Below are positions 20,522 to 29,330 of a stretch of 64,000 nt of DNA, piece by piece. The position numbers were made by a program, and so were the translations under genes. The stretch lies in contig NZ_QJST01000006.1 of NCBI RefSeq assembly GCF_003226255.1, positions 85,366 to 149,365 of the forward strand, read 5' to 3'. Numbering within the stretch: the first letter of the stretch is position 1; each line of letters opens with the position of its first letter. This DNA is from Idiomarina fontislapidosi (GTDB lineage Bacteria > Pseudomonadota > Gammaproteobacteria > Enterobacterales > Alteromonadaceae). Below the pieces are notes generated by a model. That model worked only from the letters and a program-made list of their open reading frames with translations. It made no database searches and had not been told where the DNA came from.

Positions 20522-21994
20522 ATGATGAGTTCTAATGTACAGTTTATTAATGATCAATGGCTCGCCGGCGAAGGGAAAACCTTCAAGTCAATTGATCCTG
20601 CCCGGAACGAGGTGGTTTGGAGCGGCGAAAGCGCCTCTGAACAACAAGTAGAGGCGGCAGTGATGGCCGCTCGAGCGGCATTTCCAGAATGGTCACATAA
20701 GTCATTCGATGACCGTCTCGCGATTTGCAAAAAGTTCTCGGAACTGCTTGAACAAAATAAAGAGCGTTTGGCACGTGTGATGGCGGCAGAAACCGGTAAA
20801 CCCGTATGGGAAACCCGTACTGAAGTCGGCGCTATGATTGGTAAAGTCGGTATTTCTGAACGTGCATATAAAGAGCGCACCGGGACTGTCGAAAACGAAA
20901 TGCCGGGCGCAAAGGCGTTTATTCGTCATAAGCCGCATGGTGTGGTCGCTGTTTACGGACCCTATAATTTCCCTGGTCATTTGCCTAACGGACACATCGT
21001 TCCAGCACTTCTTGCCGGTAACACCGTGGTATTTAAACCGTCAGAACTGACACCACACGTCGCACAAGTGACGGTCGAACTTTGGCAAGAAGCTGGCCTT
21101 CCAGCAGGTGTGCTCAACCTTGTTCAAGGCGAAGTCGAGACGGGTAAAGCATTGTCTGTTCATCCGCAAATTGACGGGTTGTACTTCACTGGCTCTTCGA
21201 ACACGGGGCACTTATTGCATAAGCAGTTTGGTGGACGTCCAGATAAGATTTTGGCGTTGGAAATGGGCGGTAATAACCCTCTGATTGTGACCAATGTCAG
21301 TGATGTCGACGCGGCTGTACACAATATTGTTCAGTCGGCGTTTATTACTTCAGGTCAACGCTGCACTTGTGCTCGTAAACTGTTTATCGAGAATACTGAG
21401 TTAGGTGGAAAGGTACTCGACCGTCTTGTTGAGGTTACCGAAAACATTTTGGTTGACGATTATGATGCCGATCCGCAACCGTTTATGGGCGCTATGATTT
21501 CGGCAAAAGCGGCCTCTCAAATGGTTGATGCTCAGAATGAACTCATGCAGCTCGGTGGAAAGCCACTGGTGAAGTTGAAGCAAAAGGACAGCAACCTTGG
21601 CTTTGTGACGCCGGGTATTATTGATATGTCTGGCGTCGATGACGCACCTGATGAAGAGTATTTCGGTCCGTTGCTTAAAGTCTATCGGTTTGACGATCTG
21701 GATGACGCGATCGCTAAAGCTAACGATACTCGCTATGGTTTATCGGCAGGTATCTTATGTGATGATGAAGCAACCTACCGTCACTTCTTCAAGCATATCC
21801 GTGCTGGTATTGTTAATTGGAATAAACCGATTACTGGAGCAAGCAGCGCCGCGCCATTTGGCGGTATCGGAGCCAGTGGTAATCACCGTGCAAGCGCATA
21901 TTATGCGGCGGATTACTGCTCCTATCCTGTTGCATCTGTTGAAGCAGACACACAAAGTTTGCCAGAAACACTAGCGCCAGGACTAAAATTTTAA
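20522..21994 (+). CDS. astD: Succinylglutamate-semialdehyde dehydrogenase
   Basis: NAD-dependent aldehyde dehydrogenase of the AST pathway, oxidising N-succinylglutamate semialdehyde to N-succinylglutamate. The 490 residues match E. coli AstD (492). The catalytic cysteine is in [11 protein letters not shown] (C281), the general-base glutamate in LEMGGNNPL, and the cofactor motif in FTGSSNTG. An AACAGGAGAACA ribosome binding site precedes tandem ATG codons, so the protein may start one residue later. Position third in the argD-astA-astD operon; the next gene follows after 12 bp. Confidence 0.95.
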   Translation: MMSSNVQFINDQWLAGEGKTFKSIDPARNEVVWSGESASEQQVEAAVMAARAAFPEWSHKSFDDRLAICKKFSELLEQNKERLARVMAAETGKPVWETRTEVGAMIGKVGISERAYKERTGTVENEMPGAKAFIRHKPHGVVAVYGPYNFPGHLPNGHIVPALLAGNTVVFKPSELTPHVAQVTVELWQEAGLPAGVLNLVQGEVETGKALSVHPQIDGLYFTGSSNTGHLLHKQFGGRPDKILALEMGGNNPLIVTNVSDVDAAVHNIVQSAFITSGQRCTCARKLFIENTELGGKVLDRLVEVTENILVDDYDADPQPFMGAMISAKAASQMVDAQNELMQLGGKPLVKLKQKDSNLGFVTPGIIDMSGVDDAPDEEYFGPLLKVYRFDDLDDAIAKANDTRYGLSAGILCDDEATYRHFFKHIRAGIVNWNKPITGASSAAPFGGIGASGNHRASAYYAADYCSYPVASVEADTQSLPETLAPGLKF

Positions 21995-22006
21995 TAAGTT
22001 ATCTCA

Positions 22007-22354
22007 ATGATTACTGAGACAGACGGTTACGTCGAACTTATTCACTATCTGACTGAGCAACTTCCGCTGTTCGAAAAGCGTAAGTTGCCAGCAGGTAGTG
22101 CTAATTATACCTTGCGTGATGTGCTTGAGGAGAAACTCTCACAGCACATGATGGCGCTGTTTGAGCAAAACGATATCGACCAAGATACGCGGCTCGACAT
22201 TGTGCGAGAAGCTGACGCCATTATGTATGATTTAGAAGAAATCCTCTCATCTGTACTCGACAATCATCCCTCCGAACAACAAGAGACGTTTATTATTGAA
22301 TTCGTAGGTTTGGTGAAGAACCTCTTTGATCAGCGTCTGAATACCAAAGGCTAA
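22007..22354 (+). CDS. Small acidic protein, DUF3802-like
   Basis: A 115-residue, acidic, mainly helical soluble protein with no cysteine, signal peptide or membrane segment. Its pattern (TDGYVELIHYLTEQL at the start, READAIMYDLEEIL in the middle, EFVGLVKNLFDQ at the end) resembles the DUF3802 family that I recall from Shewanella and relatives beside ast genes; this assignment is from memory and needs a profile search. It sits 12 bp after astD and 8 bp before the OsmC-like gene, so it is co-transcribed with arginine catabolism, but no function is known. Confidence 0.6.
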   Translation: MITETDGYVELIHYLTEQLPLFEKRKLPAGSANYTLRDVLEEKLSQHMMALFEQNDIDQDTRLDIVREADAIMYDLEEILSSVLDNHPSEQQETFIIEFVGLVKNLFDQRLNTKG

Positions 22355-22362
22355 TCTCATTT

Positions 22363-22779
22363 ATGTCTGATAATACCTTGAACGCGACGGTTAAGTGGCT
22401 TGATGATCTGACTTTTGTAGCTGAGTCGGGCAGTGGTCATCAAATGGTCTTAGATGGTCATGCCAAAACGGCAGCAAGCCCCATGGAAGCCATTTTAGTG
22501 GCGGCGGGCAGTTGTGCGTCTGTCGATGTTGTAAGCATTTTACAAAAAGCACGGCAAGCAGTTCATCATTGCGAATGTCGAGTGGTTGGTGAGCGGGTGA
22601 GTGATACACCCAAAGTGTTCAAGAAAGTGCACTTAGAGTTTATCGTAACGGGTGAAGCGATTGTCGAAAGTCATGTTGATAGAGCCGTTAAGTTGTCTGC
22701 CGATAAATATTGTTCAGTGGCGAAAATGCTCGAAGCCAGTGTTGAGATGAGCCACAGTTATAAGATTATTGAAGCGTGA
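22363..22779 (+). CDS. OsmC family protein (YhfA-like)
   Basis: A 138-residue OsmC-fold protein resembling E. coli YhfA. Members with a reactive cysteine pair reduce organic peroxides; here the two conserved positions are visible as GSCASVDVVSIL (first Cys) and SADKYCSVAKML (second Cys), so the redox pair seems intact. The actual substrate of the YhfA branch is unknown. In E. coli, yhfA stands next to prkB and crp; prkB is also nearby in this window, although on the opposite strand and separated by rlmJ, and crp is absent. Its last 4 bases overlap the GTG start of rlmJ. Confidence 0.85.
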   Translation: MSDNTLNATVKWLDDLTFVAESGSGHQMVLDGHAKTAASPMEAILVAAGSCASVDVVSILQKARQAVHHCECRVVGERVSDTPKVFKKVHLEFIVTGEAIVESHVDRAVKLSADKYCSVAKMLEASVEMSHSYKIIEA

Positions 22780-23630
22780 ACTATCGACATATTTATCACG
22801 CCGGTAACTTTGCCGACGTATTTAAACATCTTCTGCTGGTTATCGCGATTGACTACTACAAGCAGAAAAATAAGCCGATTTGCGTGCTAGATACCCATGG
22901 CGGTATTGGTCTGTATGATCTGACCTCTGAGCAAGCCGGCAAGACCAACGAGTACCCAGAGGGTATTGGACGGCTTTGGAATGATGCCGATGCACCTGCT
23001 TTCGTTGAACCCTACCTGAATATAGTGAAAGAGCTGAATGAGCATGGCGAGCTGACAGCATATCCAGGTTCACCTTGGGTTGTTCAGCAACTGCTACGAG
23101 CCCACGATAGACACATAGTCAGCGAATTACATACTGATGATGCCGTGGCGTTAAAAGAGAATTTACGCGGGCAGCGACACAGTCAGTTAGAGGTGTTAGC
23201 ACCATTTGATGGTTACGAGGCTTTAAAGGCTAAGTTGCCACCCGCTGAAAAGCGTGGCTTGGTGCTGATTGATCCGCCGTTTGAGTCGGTCCATGAGTTC
23301 GATGATATTGTCACGGCTATTGAACATGGCATTAAGCGTTGGGCAGCGGGTAGTTTTGCTGTTTGGTTTCCGCTTAAAGACGACGAGAAGGTCGGTGATT
23401 TTTATCGCCAACTGCGTGATATAGCAGGATTGCCGAAAACCTTAGCGATTGAGCTAATGGTGAAAGAACCCAACCCTACTACAGGCTTATATGGCTGTGG
23501 GTATGTTTGGGTTAATCCACCGTATGGTGTTCAGCAACAATTGCCTGACGTGATGAATTACTTGCAACGTATCTTGGCACAAGACAGTTCGGCTCATGCG
23601 CGCACGTTTTGGTTAGTGGAAGAATCGTAA
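22776..23630 (+). CDS. rlmJ: 23S rRNA (adenine(2030)-N6)-methyltransferase
   Basis: SAM-dependent methyltransferase that modifies A2030 of 23S rRNA. The 284 residues correspond to E. coli RlmJ (280). The N-terminus NYRHIYHAGNFADVFKH is highly characteristic, and the N6-adenine motif IV appears as IDPPFE. The start is GTG at 22776, overlapping the TGA of the OsmC-like gene by 4 bp (GTGA), which implies translational coupling. It is the last gene of the argD operon; its stop is one base from the end of the convergent prkB. Confidence 0.93.
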   Translation: MNYRHIYHAGNFADVFKHLLLVIAIDYYKQKNKPICVLDTHGGIGLYDLTSEQAGKTNEYPEGIGRLWNDADAPAFVEPYLNIVKELNEHGELTAYPGSPWVVQQLLRAHDRHIVSELHTDDAVALKENLRGQRHSQLEVLAPFDGYEALKAKLPPAEKRGLVLIDPPFESVHEFDDIVTAIEHGIKRWAAGSFAVWFPLKDDEKVGDFYRQLRDIAGLPKTLAIELMVKEPNPTTGLYGCGYVWVNPPYGVQQQLPDVMNYLQRILAQDSSAHARTFWLVEES

Positions 23631-23631
23631 T

Positions 23632-24528
23632 CTAGTTATCGAGCCAGTCAACTTGGGTACGTAGTTGAGTTTTGCGCTCGATAATTTGTTCGATCAACGG
23701 CGTGAGAATTAGCTCCATCGCCAACGCCTGCTTTCCTCCAGGCACCACTAAGGTGTTGGTACGTGACATAAAGGAGCCGTCGATCATCTGTAGGTAATAC
23801 GGGAAATCGACATTTTTCATGCCGCGAAAGCGAATAACGACAAAGCTCTCGTCGTGGGAGGGAATCTCTTTAGCGCTAAATGGGTTCGATGTATCGACAG
23901 TAGGCACACGTTGGAAATTGATATGTGTCCGCGAAAATTGCGGCACGATATGATAGATGTAATCTTCCATGCTGCGAATAATACTGGTGGTCACTGCTTC
24001 ACGTGAATGGCCGCGTTCTTGCGTGTCGCGTACCAGTTTTTGAATCCACTCTAGGTTGACGATAGGCACCATGCCGATTAATAAATCAACGTGCTGGCTT
24101 ACGTCGTAACCTTCACCGCAAACGCCGCCATGTAAGCCTTCGTAAAATAGCGCATCGGTGTGCTCGGGCATATCCTCCCACGGGGTGAAGGTGCCAGGCA
24201 TTTGATTGTAAGGTACAGCGTCGTCAAAGGTATGAAGATAACGACGAATCTGGCCACTGCCTGTGCGTCCGTACTCCTCAAAAAGTGATTCAAGGCGTTC
24301 AAAGTCATTGGCTTCGGGACCAAAGTAGCTGATATGCCGACCCTGCTCTTGTGCCTTACGAATAGCGACATCCATTTCTGGTCGAGAGTAGCGGTGAAAG
24401 CTATCGCCTTCAACAAACGCAGCGGATACATCAAGCGAGCGAAAGATATGACGAAGTGCTTGGCCTGTCGTAGTCGTGCCAGAACCCGACGAACCTGTGA
24501 CCGCAATGATCGGATGCTTCGAAGACAT
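23632..24528 (-). CDS. prkB: Phosphoribulokinase-like protein
   Basis: P-loop kinase of the phosphoribulokinase/uridine kinase family, 298 residues, similar to E. coli PrkB (289). Residues 8-21 hold the nucleotide-binding loop, read as AVTGSSGSGTTTT, in which the usual Lys is Thr, as I recall for this branch. In autotrophs the family makes ribulose 1,5-bisphosphate, but there is no RuBisCO in the window and the role in heterotrophic gammaproteobacteria is unclear. It is located near an osmC-like gene as in E. coli. Transcription may continue from slyX, which lies 54 bp upstream. Confidence 0.88.
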   Translation of the reverse strand: MSSKHPIIAVTGSSGSGTTTTGQALRHIFRSLDVSAAFVEGDSFHRYSRPEMDVAIRKAQEQGRHISYFGPEANDFERLESLFEEYGRTGSGQIRRYLHTFDDAVPYNQMPGTFTPWEDMPEHTDALFYEGLHGGVCGEGYDVSQHVDLLIGMVPIVNLEWIQKLVRDTQERGHSREAVTTSIIRSMEDYIYHIVPQFSRTHINFQRVPTVDTSNPFSAKEIPSHDESFVVIRFRGMKNVDFPYYLQMIDGSFMSRTNTLVVPGGKQALAMELILTPLIEQIIERKTQLRTQVDWLDN

Positions 24529-24582
24529 AAAAACCTATTAACAATGAGTGAACATCTGTTATAGCGGATAACCGCTTCAGGA

Positions 24583-24813
24583 TCAATAATGTGGTGGCGG
24601 TGGCTCAGCGCTTGGATCCGCATCAGGAGAGGACTGATTGTCCTGAATTTGACGTAAGCGCTCGCCGAGATACTTCATTCGTCGGGCGACTTCAGCGAGT
24701 TCTTTATTATGTTCGGTTACACGCTGATTGAGAGAGTCGATAATATCTTCTTGAAATGCAAGCTGTGACTCGAGGTTATCAATTCTGTTTTGTAATTGTT
24801 CTACATCTTTCAT
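24583..24813 (-). CDS. slyX: SlyX protein
   Basis: A 76-residue coiled-coil protein (heptad pattern across residues 3-50: VEQLQNRIDNLESQLAFQED) with a polar linker and the characteristic C-terminal end PPPPHY. The function of SlyX is not established. I chose the ATG at 24813 because the longer frame to 24855 runs into the end of the upstream WD40 gene; the WD40 stop codon is one base before this ATG. E. coli slyX is also divergent from fkpA, which here begins about 1.1 kb away beyond the inserted WD40 lipoprotein gene. Confidence 0.85.
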   Translation of the reverse strand: MKDVEQLQNRIDNLESQLAFQEDIIDSLNQRVTEHNKELAEVARRMKYLGERLRQIQDNQSSPDADPSAEPPPPHY

Positions 24814-24814
24814 A

Positions 24815-25816
24815 TTACTGCTGCCAATTAGGTTCAAGTTGCCACCATTCGCCAAAACCTGCTGAGCTCTCGCTCATGATGACGCCCGTGTTTTCATCAA
24901 GCCAGGTCGATAAAACGACGGCATTATTGGGGCGGTGGTCGTCCCGTAATTCTACGTTCCACGCTCTCAGCTCTTCACCGGTTTCGCTGCGCCAAAGGGT
25001 GACTTGCCGTGAGGGTGAGCCAGTAATTAGGAAATCGCCTGACTGACTAAAACGTGCGCTGCTAAATATTCTAACACGCTCAATGATATCAAGTTGCGTA
25101 ATTTGCTCGCCTGAATTGACATCCCAAATATAGGCTTGGTCTAAACTGCCCGCGGTGAGTGCAAAGCGACCGCCGGCGTGCAACGCAACTTTAGTGAGAC
25201 GAGTTTCATGCTGCCACTGATGTATTGGCTGGCCTGACTCTGTTGACCATAAAATAGCGGTTTGGTCAGTGCTACCGCTTAAGACATAGCGACCATTTGG
25301 TGCAATGGCTAAGTCAGTTATTGCATCTTGATGGCCGTAAAACTCTAACCGCCGTCCTGAATCAGGATTGAAAGCGATTTGAGTACCGTTATTAAGACCT
25401 AATATAATGGTGCTACCACTGTTTGATACCGCAACATTAGCTATATCGGCTCCGCCCGATTGCCAATACCCTAAATTTGTACCATCCTTAGCGCTCCAAA
25501 GGCTAAACGCCTTGCGGCTAGCAGCGACCACTGTGCGACCATCTGCACCGATATCCACGGCAATAATTTGTGACACATCAGCGTCATCTTGCCGCCATTG
25601 GTACTTGGCATTGTTCGCGTAGCGCGGCCATAATAGTACGCCATTACCGTCAGTTGCGACGACACTGAATGTGCCGTCATCAGCTATATCTGCAACATAA
25701 GTGCCTGCTTCGGCATGTGCTTTTTTATGGATCTGCTCCGGTGCAGGTGTGCAGCCAAACAGCATCGCGCAGCTTGTGATAATAAGAGCGAATATGGCGT
25801 TTTGCTTAATATTCAT
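24815..25816 (-). CDS. WD40 repeat lipoprotein
   Basis: A 333-residue predicted lipoprotein: the N-terminal signal contains the lipobox LFGC, followed by a beta-propeller of WD40-like repeats. Repeat signatures are clear in DLAIAPNGRYVLSGSTDQ, TAILWSTESGQPIHQW, and YIWDVNSGEQITQL, each about 40 residues long; some five to seven blades fit. Such proteins are usually scaffolds; no partner is known. The ATG at 25816 has AAGG nine bases upstream; a TTG two codons earlier is the alternative. It is inserted between slyX and fkpA, genes that are direct neighbours in E. coli, and is translationally close to slyX (1 bp gap). Confidence 0.8.
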   Translation of the reverse strand: MNIKQNAIFALIITSCAMLFGCTPAPEQIHKKAHAEAGTYVADIADDGTFSVVATDGNGVLLWPRYANNAKYQWRQDDADVSQIIAVDIGADGRTVVAASRKAFSLWSAKDGTNLGYWQSGGADIANVAVSNSGSTIILGLNNGTQIAFNPDSGRRLEFYGHQDAITDLAIAPNGRYVLSGSTDQTAILWSTESGQPIHQWQHETRLTKVALHAGGRFALTAGSLDQAYIWDVNSGEQITQLDIIERVRIFSSARFSQSGDFLITGSPSRQVTLWRSETGEELRAWNVELRDDHRPNNAVVLSTWLDENTGVIMSESSAGFGEWWQLEPNWQQ

Positions 25817-25911
25817 GGGCAAGCCTTATGGTGTTGTGTAGTATGGGGCTGACCGAACATTTTGATTATGGCATAGTCAATTACTTTACGGGATGTTAAT
25901 TGGAGAAAAAG

Positions 25912-26667
25912 ATGAACCGAATGATGAAACCATTAGCGCTATCTGCTATTGCGCTGGCTATTACTGCGTGCTCGCAGCAAGAACCTTATCCTGTCAGCCA
26001 GAAAAAACTCGAATCAGAACAAGAAAAGCAGGCCTATGCGCTGGGTTCGTCAGTGGGTAGTTTTGTCGCTCGAAACCTTGATGATCAAGAAAAAGCAGAA
26101 GTGATGCTCGACCGTCAACTGGTTATCGCTGGCTTTGTTGATGCGGTGAAAGGTGAGAATAAATTATCTGACGAAGAAGCGGATAAACTGCTTAATGACC
26201 TCCGTTCTAAAGTAATGGAGCAGCGCAAGAATGTCTTAGGAAGCAAAGCGGCGAAAGAAGGCGAGGCTTTCCAAGAGGAAAACGCGAAAAAAGAAGGCGT
26301 ACAAGTGACTGAATCTGGGCTTCAATATGAAGTAATTGAAGCGGGTGACGGCGACAGTCCTAGCGAAGAGGATATTGTCGAAGTGCACTATGAAGGTACT
26401 TTAGTCAATGGTGAAGTCTTTGATAGTTCATATGAGCGCGGCGAACCGACTGTCTTTCCTCTGAATCGAGTGATTCCTGGTTGGACTGAAGGTCTTCAAT
26501 TGATGAAGGAAGGTGCAAAGTATCGTTTTGTCATTCCATCAGAACTCGCTTACGGTGATCGCGAAGTCGGTGGCCAGATTCCACCTAACTCAACGCTTAT
26601 CTTTACCGTTGAATTGTTAGACGTAAAAGACAACGCAGAGTCTGAGTCGACTCAACCTCAACAGTAA
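25912..26667 (+). CDS. fkpA: FKBP-type peptidyl-prolyl isomerase, FkpA-like
   Basis: Periplasmic folding factor of 251 residues with an N-terminal helical dimerisation domain (about residues 25-125) and a C-terminal FKBP domain (130-235) with YEGTLVNGEVFDSS, VIPGWTEGLQLM and IPPNSTLIFTVELL. The signal sequence ends in ITACSQQ, a lipobox-like site, so unlike E. coli FkpA it may be lipidated. I set the start at ATG 25912, with GGAG nine bases upstream; a TTG at 25900 is less likely. It is divergent from the WD40-slyX genes and is ended by a strong terminator. Confidence 0.9.
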   Translation: MNRMMKPLALSAIALAITACSQQEPYPVSQKKLESEQEKQAYALGSSVGSFVARNLDDQEKAEVMLDRQLVIAGFVDAVKGENKLSDEEADKLLNDLRSKVMEQRKNVLGSKAAKEGEAFQEENAKKEGVQVTESGLQYEVIEAGDGDSPSEEDIVEVHYEGTLVNGEVFDSSYERGEPTVFPLNRVIPGWTEGLQLMKEGAKYRFVIPSELAYGDREVGGQIPPNSTLIFTVELLDVKDNAESESTQPQQ

Positions 26668-26680
26668 GTCATTACTAACA

Positions 26681-26708
26681 AAAAACGGCCGCAATCGCGG
26701 CCGTTTTT
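26681..26708. terminator. Bidirectional intrinsic terminator between fkpA and rsd
   Basis: ACGGCCGC (26685-26692), loop AATC, GCGGCCGT (26697-26704), with A run before and T run after. It separates convergent fkpA and rsd and can serve both. Confidence 0.9.
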
Positions 26709-26727
26709 ATAATCTGGTTTGTTAGAA

Positions 26728-27198
26728 CTAGAGTGCTTCGTGTTTTTCGAGGTGATGAAGCAGCTGGTCCTCAAATTCCATGCGTAATTCGATAGCTTCA
26801 CCGAGCGCAGATAGATCGCGGTCAAATTGATTCAGATGATTATTTGATTCAATGTCACCGTAATTGTCATTAAAATCCAAGGCAATTTCAGTCGTATCAC
26901 TGATTAATGGAAATACTTGTTCGAGCAATGCCTCAAGGGGTTGCTTATTTTCTCTTGCCTGCTTCATTAGCTGCTCATAAATTTCAAAATGGCCGCTAGA
27001 AACATAGTCAACGAGTTGACCACAAAAATCTCGAATGTCAGTGACATCAGGTAAGCCGTTGCGTACACCCTCGTATGGAGGAAGGGCGGCTAGCTTAAAG
27101 TAGTTAACCAACAGATCCTGTCGTTCAATTAACCACTGGTCAATGCTTTCATGAGCTCCGCCCCAACGCTGGCGTGCTTCCTCACTTTTCTTTAACAT
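26728..27198 (-). CDS. rsd: Regulator of sigma D
   Basis: A 156-residue helical protein of the Rsd/AlgQ family, which binds the housekeeping sigma-70 factor and favours alternative sigma use in stationary phase. Diagnostic segments are RWGGAHESIDQWLIERQDLL, the RDFCGQLVDYVSSGHFEIYEQL block, and an acidic C-terminus. GGAG precedes the ATG. The order rsd / nudC-hemE (divergent) is the same as in E. coli, which supports orthology. It shares a bidirectional terminator with fkpA. Confidence 0.9.
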   Translation of the reverse strand: MLKKSEEARQRWGGAHESIDQWLIERQDLLVNYFKLAALPPYEGVRNGLPDVTDIRDFCGQLVDYVSSGHFEIYEQLMKQARENKQPLEALLEQVFPLISDTTEIALDFNDNYGDIESNNHLNQFDRDLSALGEAIELRMEFEDQLLHHLEKHEAL

Positions 27199-27291
27199 GG
27201 GGTTCTCCGATATGAGATCTTCGACATACTGTAAAGGTGTCGAATGCTTTTCTCAATCAAAATTGGCGATCTTTACTCTAAGGAGTGTAAC

Positions 27292-28101
27292 GTGGTTAAG
27301 CCTTATGTAAAACCATCGAAAGACGAACCCGCACGTTGGTTTATTTGCTCGGCGGGTGATGTTTTTGTAACCGAGAATGGTAACGTTCCCTCGGGACCGA
27401 TGGCATCACTTAACTTTCCTGATCTGTCTCAATATACAGTGGTCTATTTAGGCGAGTTGCGTGAGCGCCCATGTTACCTTGTGATCGCTGATTTGAACGA
27501 CCCCGCTTTTAGCGATGGCGAGTTTGTTCCTCTGCGAAGCTTGCTGTCTGTTCATGACGAAGAGCAGTTTGCTATGGCAGGACGAGCGCGCCAAATAATG
27601 GACTTTATCAATCAGCATCGATTTTGTGGACGGTGTGGTGCGCGCATGCAAGCCGTCGACTGGGAACTAGCGATGCATTGTCAGCAATGCAACCATCGCT
27701 GTTATCCGCGCGTATCGCCTTGCATTATTGTAGCCATAACGAAGGGTCCATCGTTGCTACTGGCTCGAGGGAAACGGCACAAAGCAGGTCTTTATTCAGT
27801 GCTGGCAGGCTTTGTAGAGCCCGGTGAATCGCTGGAGCAGGCTCTGGCTCGCGAGGTTCATGAAGAAGCGGGTATTGAGGTGTGTAACCTTGAATATCAA
27901 TTGAGCCAACCTTGGCCGTTTCCACATTCTTTGATGATGGGTTTCACCGCTGAATGGAAAGCAGGTGACTTGCATATTGATCCAGTGGAACTTGAGACGG
28001 GTGACTGGTTCGCTATCGATGATTTACCCGAAACACCGCCTGAAGGAACCATTGCCCATCGGTTGATCGAAATCGCTATCGGCAAGGCTCGGCAAGAGTG
28101 A
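27292..28101 (+). CDS. nudC: NAD(+) diphosphatase / RNA decapping hydrolase NudC
   Basis: Nudix hydrolase that cleaves NAD(H) and removes NAD caps from RNA 5' ends. The 269-residue protein has a zinc ribbon with two CxxC pairs (CGRCG and CQQC) and the Nudix box GFVEPGESLEQALAREVHEE AGIEV in which the metal-binding glutamates are intact; the NudC-specific SQPWPFPHSLM follows. I set the start at GTG 27292 because a perfect AAGGAG lies just upstream; the ATG at 27244 would lack one and make the protein longer than E. coli NudC (257). It is divergent from rsd and 35 bp ahead of hemE, as in E. coli. Confidence 0.92.
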   Translation: MVKPYVKPSKDEPARWFICSAGDVFVTENGNVPSGPMASLNFPDLSQYTVVYLGELRERPCYLVIADLNDPAFSDGEFVPLRSLLSVHDEEQFAMAGRARQIMDFINQHRFCGRCGARMQAVDWELAMHCQQCNHRCYPRVSPCIIVAITKGPSLLLARGKRHKAGLYSVLAGFVEPGESLEQALAREVHEEAGIEVCNLEYQLSQPWPFPHSLMMGFTAEWKAGDLHIDPVELETGDWFAIDDLPETPPEGTIAHRLIEIAIGKARQE

Positions 28102-28136
28102 TAAAATAGTTCGTAAATTGGATGTTGGAAGACGTT

Positions 28137-29207
28137 ATGAGAAAGCCCGAGTTAAAAAATGATCGTTATTTAAAGGCATTACAAAAACAACCGGTAGATA
28201 GAACACCGATTTGGATGATGCGCCAAGCAGGTCGATACTTGCCAGAATACAAGGCGACTCGGGCACAGGCGGGTGACTTTATGTCATTGTGCAAAAACAC
28301 AGAATTGGCGTGCGAAGTTACACTACAACCACTGCGTCGATTTGATTTAGATGCCGCGATTTTATTCAGTGACATCTTGACCATTCCTGATGCGATGGGG
28401 CTCGGCTTATACTTTGAACAAGGCGAAGGTCCAAAGTTTTCGCGACCACTTCGTTCAGAAGCCGACGTGAAAGCGCTTGCTGTACCTGATATGAGTGATG
28501 AGCTGCGTTATGTGACCGATGCGGTAAGTCTGATTCGTCAAGAGTTGGACGGTAAAGTGCCTTTGATAGGGTTCTCGGGGAGTCCTTGGACATTGGCAAC
28601 CTACATGGTCGAGGGCGGCAGCACCAAAAATTTCTCAAAAGTAAAAAAGATGCTGTTTGCTCAGCCTGAATTAATGCATCACGTACTCAACGTGCTTGCT
28701 GACTCAGTGATTGATTATCTGAATGCACAGATTAAAGCGGGCGCACAGGCGGTGATGATTTTTGATACCTGGGGTGGTGTGTTATCGCCGCGCGATTATC
28801 AGCAGTTTTCACTCGCTTACATGGAAAAAATCGTCGCTGGTTTAATTCGTGAGCAAGATGGTAACCACGTGCCTGTTACGTTGTTCACTAAAAATGGTGG
28901 GCAGTGGTTGGAAGCTATGGCACAAAGCGGCGCGGATGGTCTCGGTGTGGATTGGACAACAGATCTGTCTGATGCTCGTGCGCGTGTTGGTGACCAAGTT
29001 GCCCTGCAGGGTAATATGGACCCATCGGTATTGTATGCCTCGCCGCAGCGTATTGAAGAAGAAGTTCAGTTAATTTTAGAAAGTTACGGGCAAGGCAGCG
29101 GCCATGTGTTTAATCTTGGACATGGTATTCATCCCGAGGTTAATCCCGATCACGCGGCAGCATTTATTGAGGCTGTTCATAAGCACAGCCCACAATATCA
29201 TCGTTAA
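28137..29207 (+). CDS. hemE: Uroporphyrinogen decarboxylase
   Basis: Haem biosynthesis enzyme that decarboxylates uroporphyrinogen III to coproporphyrinogen III in the cytoplasm. The 356 residues match E. coli HemE (354). Signature 1 is [15 protein letters not shown] near the N-terminus; signature 2 is [18 protein letters not shown]; the substrate-binding Asp is in [13 protein letters not shown] and the C-terminal His in [11 protein letters not shown]. The ATG at 28137 is preceded by GGAAG; a TTG five codons upstream is unlikely. It follows nudC and is closed by a terminator at 29262-29285. Confidence 0.96.
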   Translation: MRKPELKNDRYLKALQKQPVDRTPIWMMRQAGRYLPEYKATRAQAGDFMSLCKNTELACEVTLQPLRRFDLDAAILFSDILTIPDAMGLGLYFEQGEGPKFSRPLRSEADVKALAVPDMSDELRYVTDAVSLIRQELDGKVPLIGFSGSPWTLATYMVEGGSTKNFSKVKKMLFAQPELMHHVLNVLADSVIDYLNAQIKAGAQAVMIFDTWGGVLSPRDYQQFSLAYMEKIVAGLIREQDGNHVPVTLFTKNGGQWLEAMAQSGADGLGVDWTTDLSDARARVGDQVALQGNMDPSVLYASPQRIEEEVQLILESYGQGSGHVFNLGHGIHPEVNPDHAAAFIEAVHKHSPQYHR

Positions 29208-29261
29208 ATGCGACATAATTTGAAACATTTGCGATTAACTCACGTTCATACTCGTTAGATG

Positions 29262-29285
29262 CACCGCCCAATGGGCGGTGTTTTT
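29262..29285 (+). terminator. Intrinsic terminator after hemE
   Basis: CACCGCCC (29262-29269), loop AAT, GGGCGGTG (29273-29280), then TTTTT. It separates the nudC-hemE unit from the efflux operon. Confidence 0.88.
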
Positions 29286-29330
29286 CATACAATAGACCTA
29301 TTGTGATGATGTTGATCTCGAGGTTATTGT

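Noticed and set aside
24099..24623. 174-residue minus-strand frame overlapping prkB
   Set aside because: Shadow of prkB in another frame; prkB has clear motifs, this frame does not.
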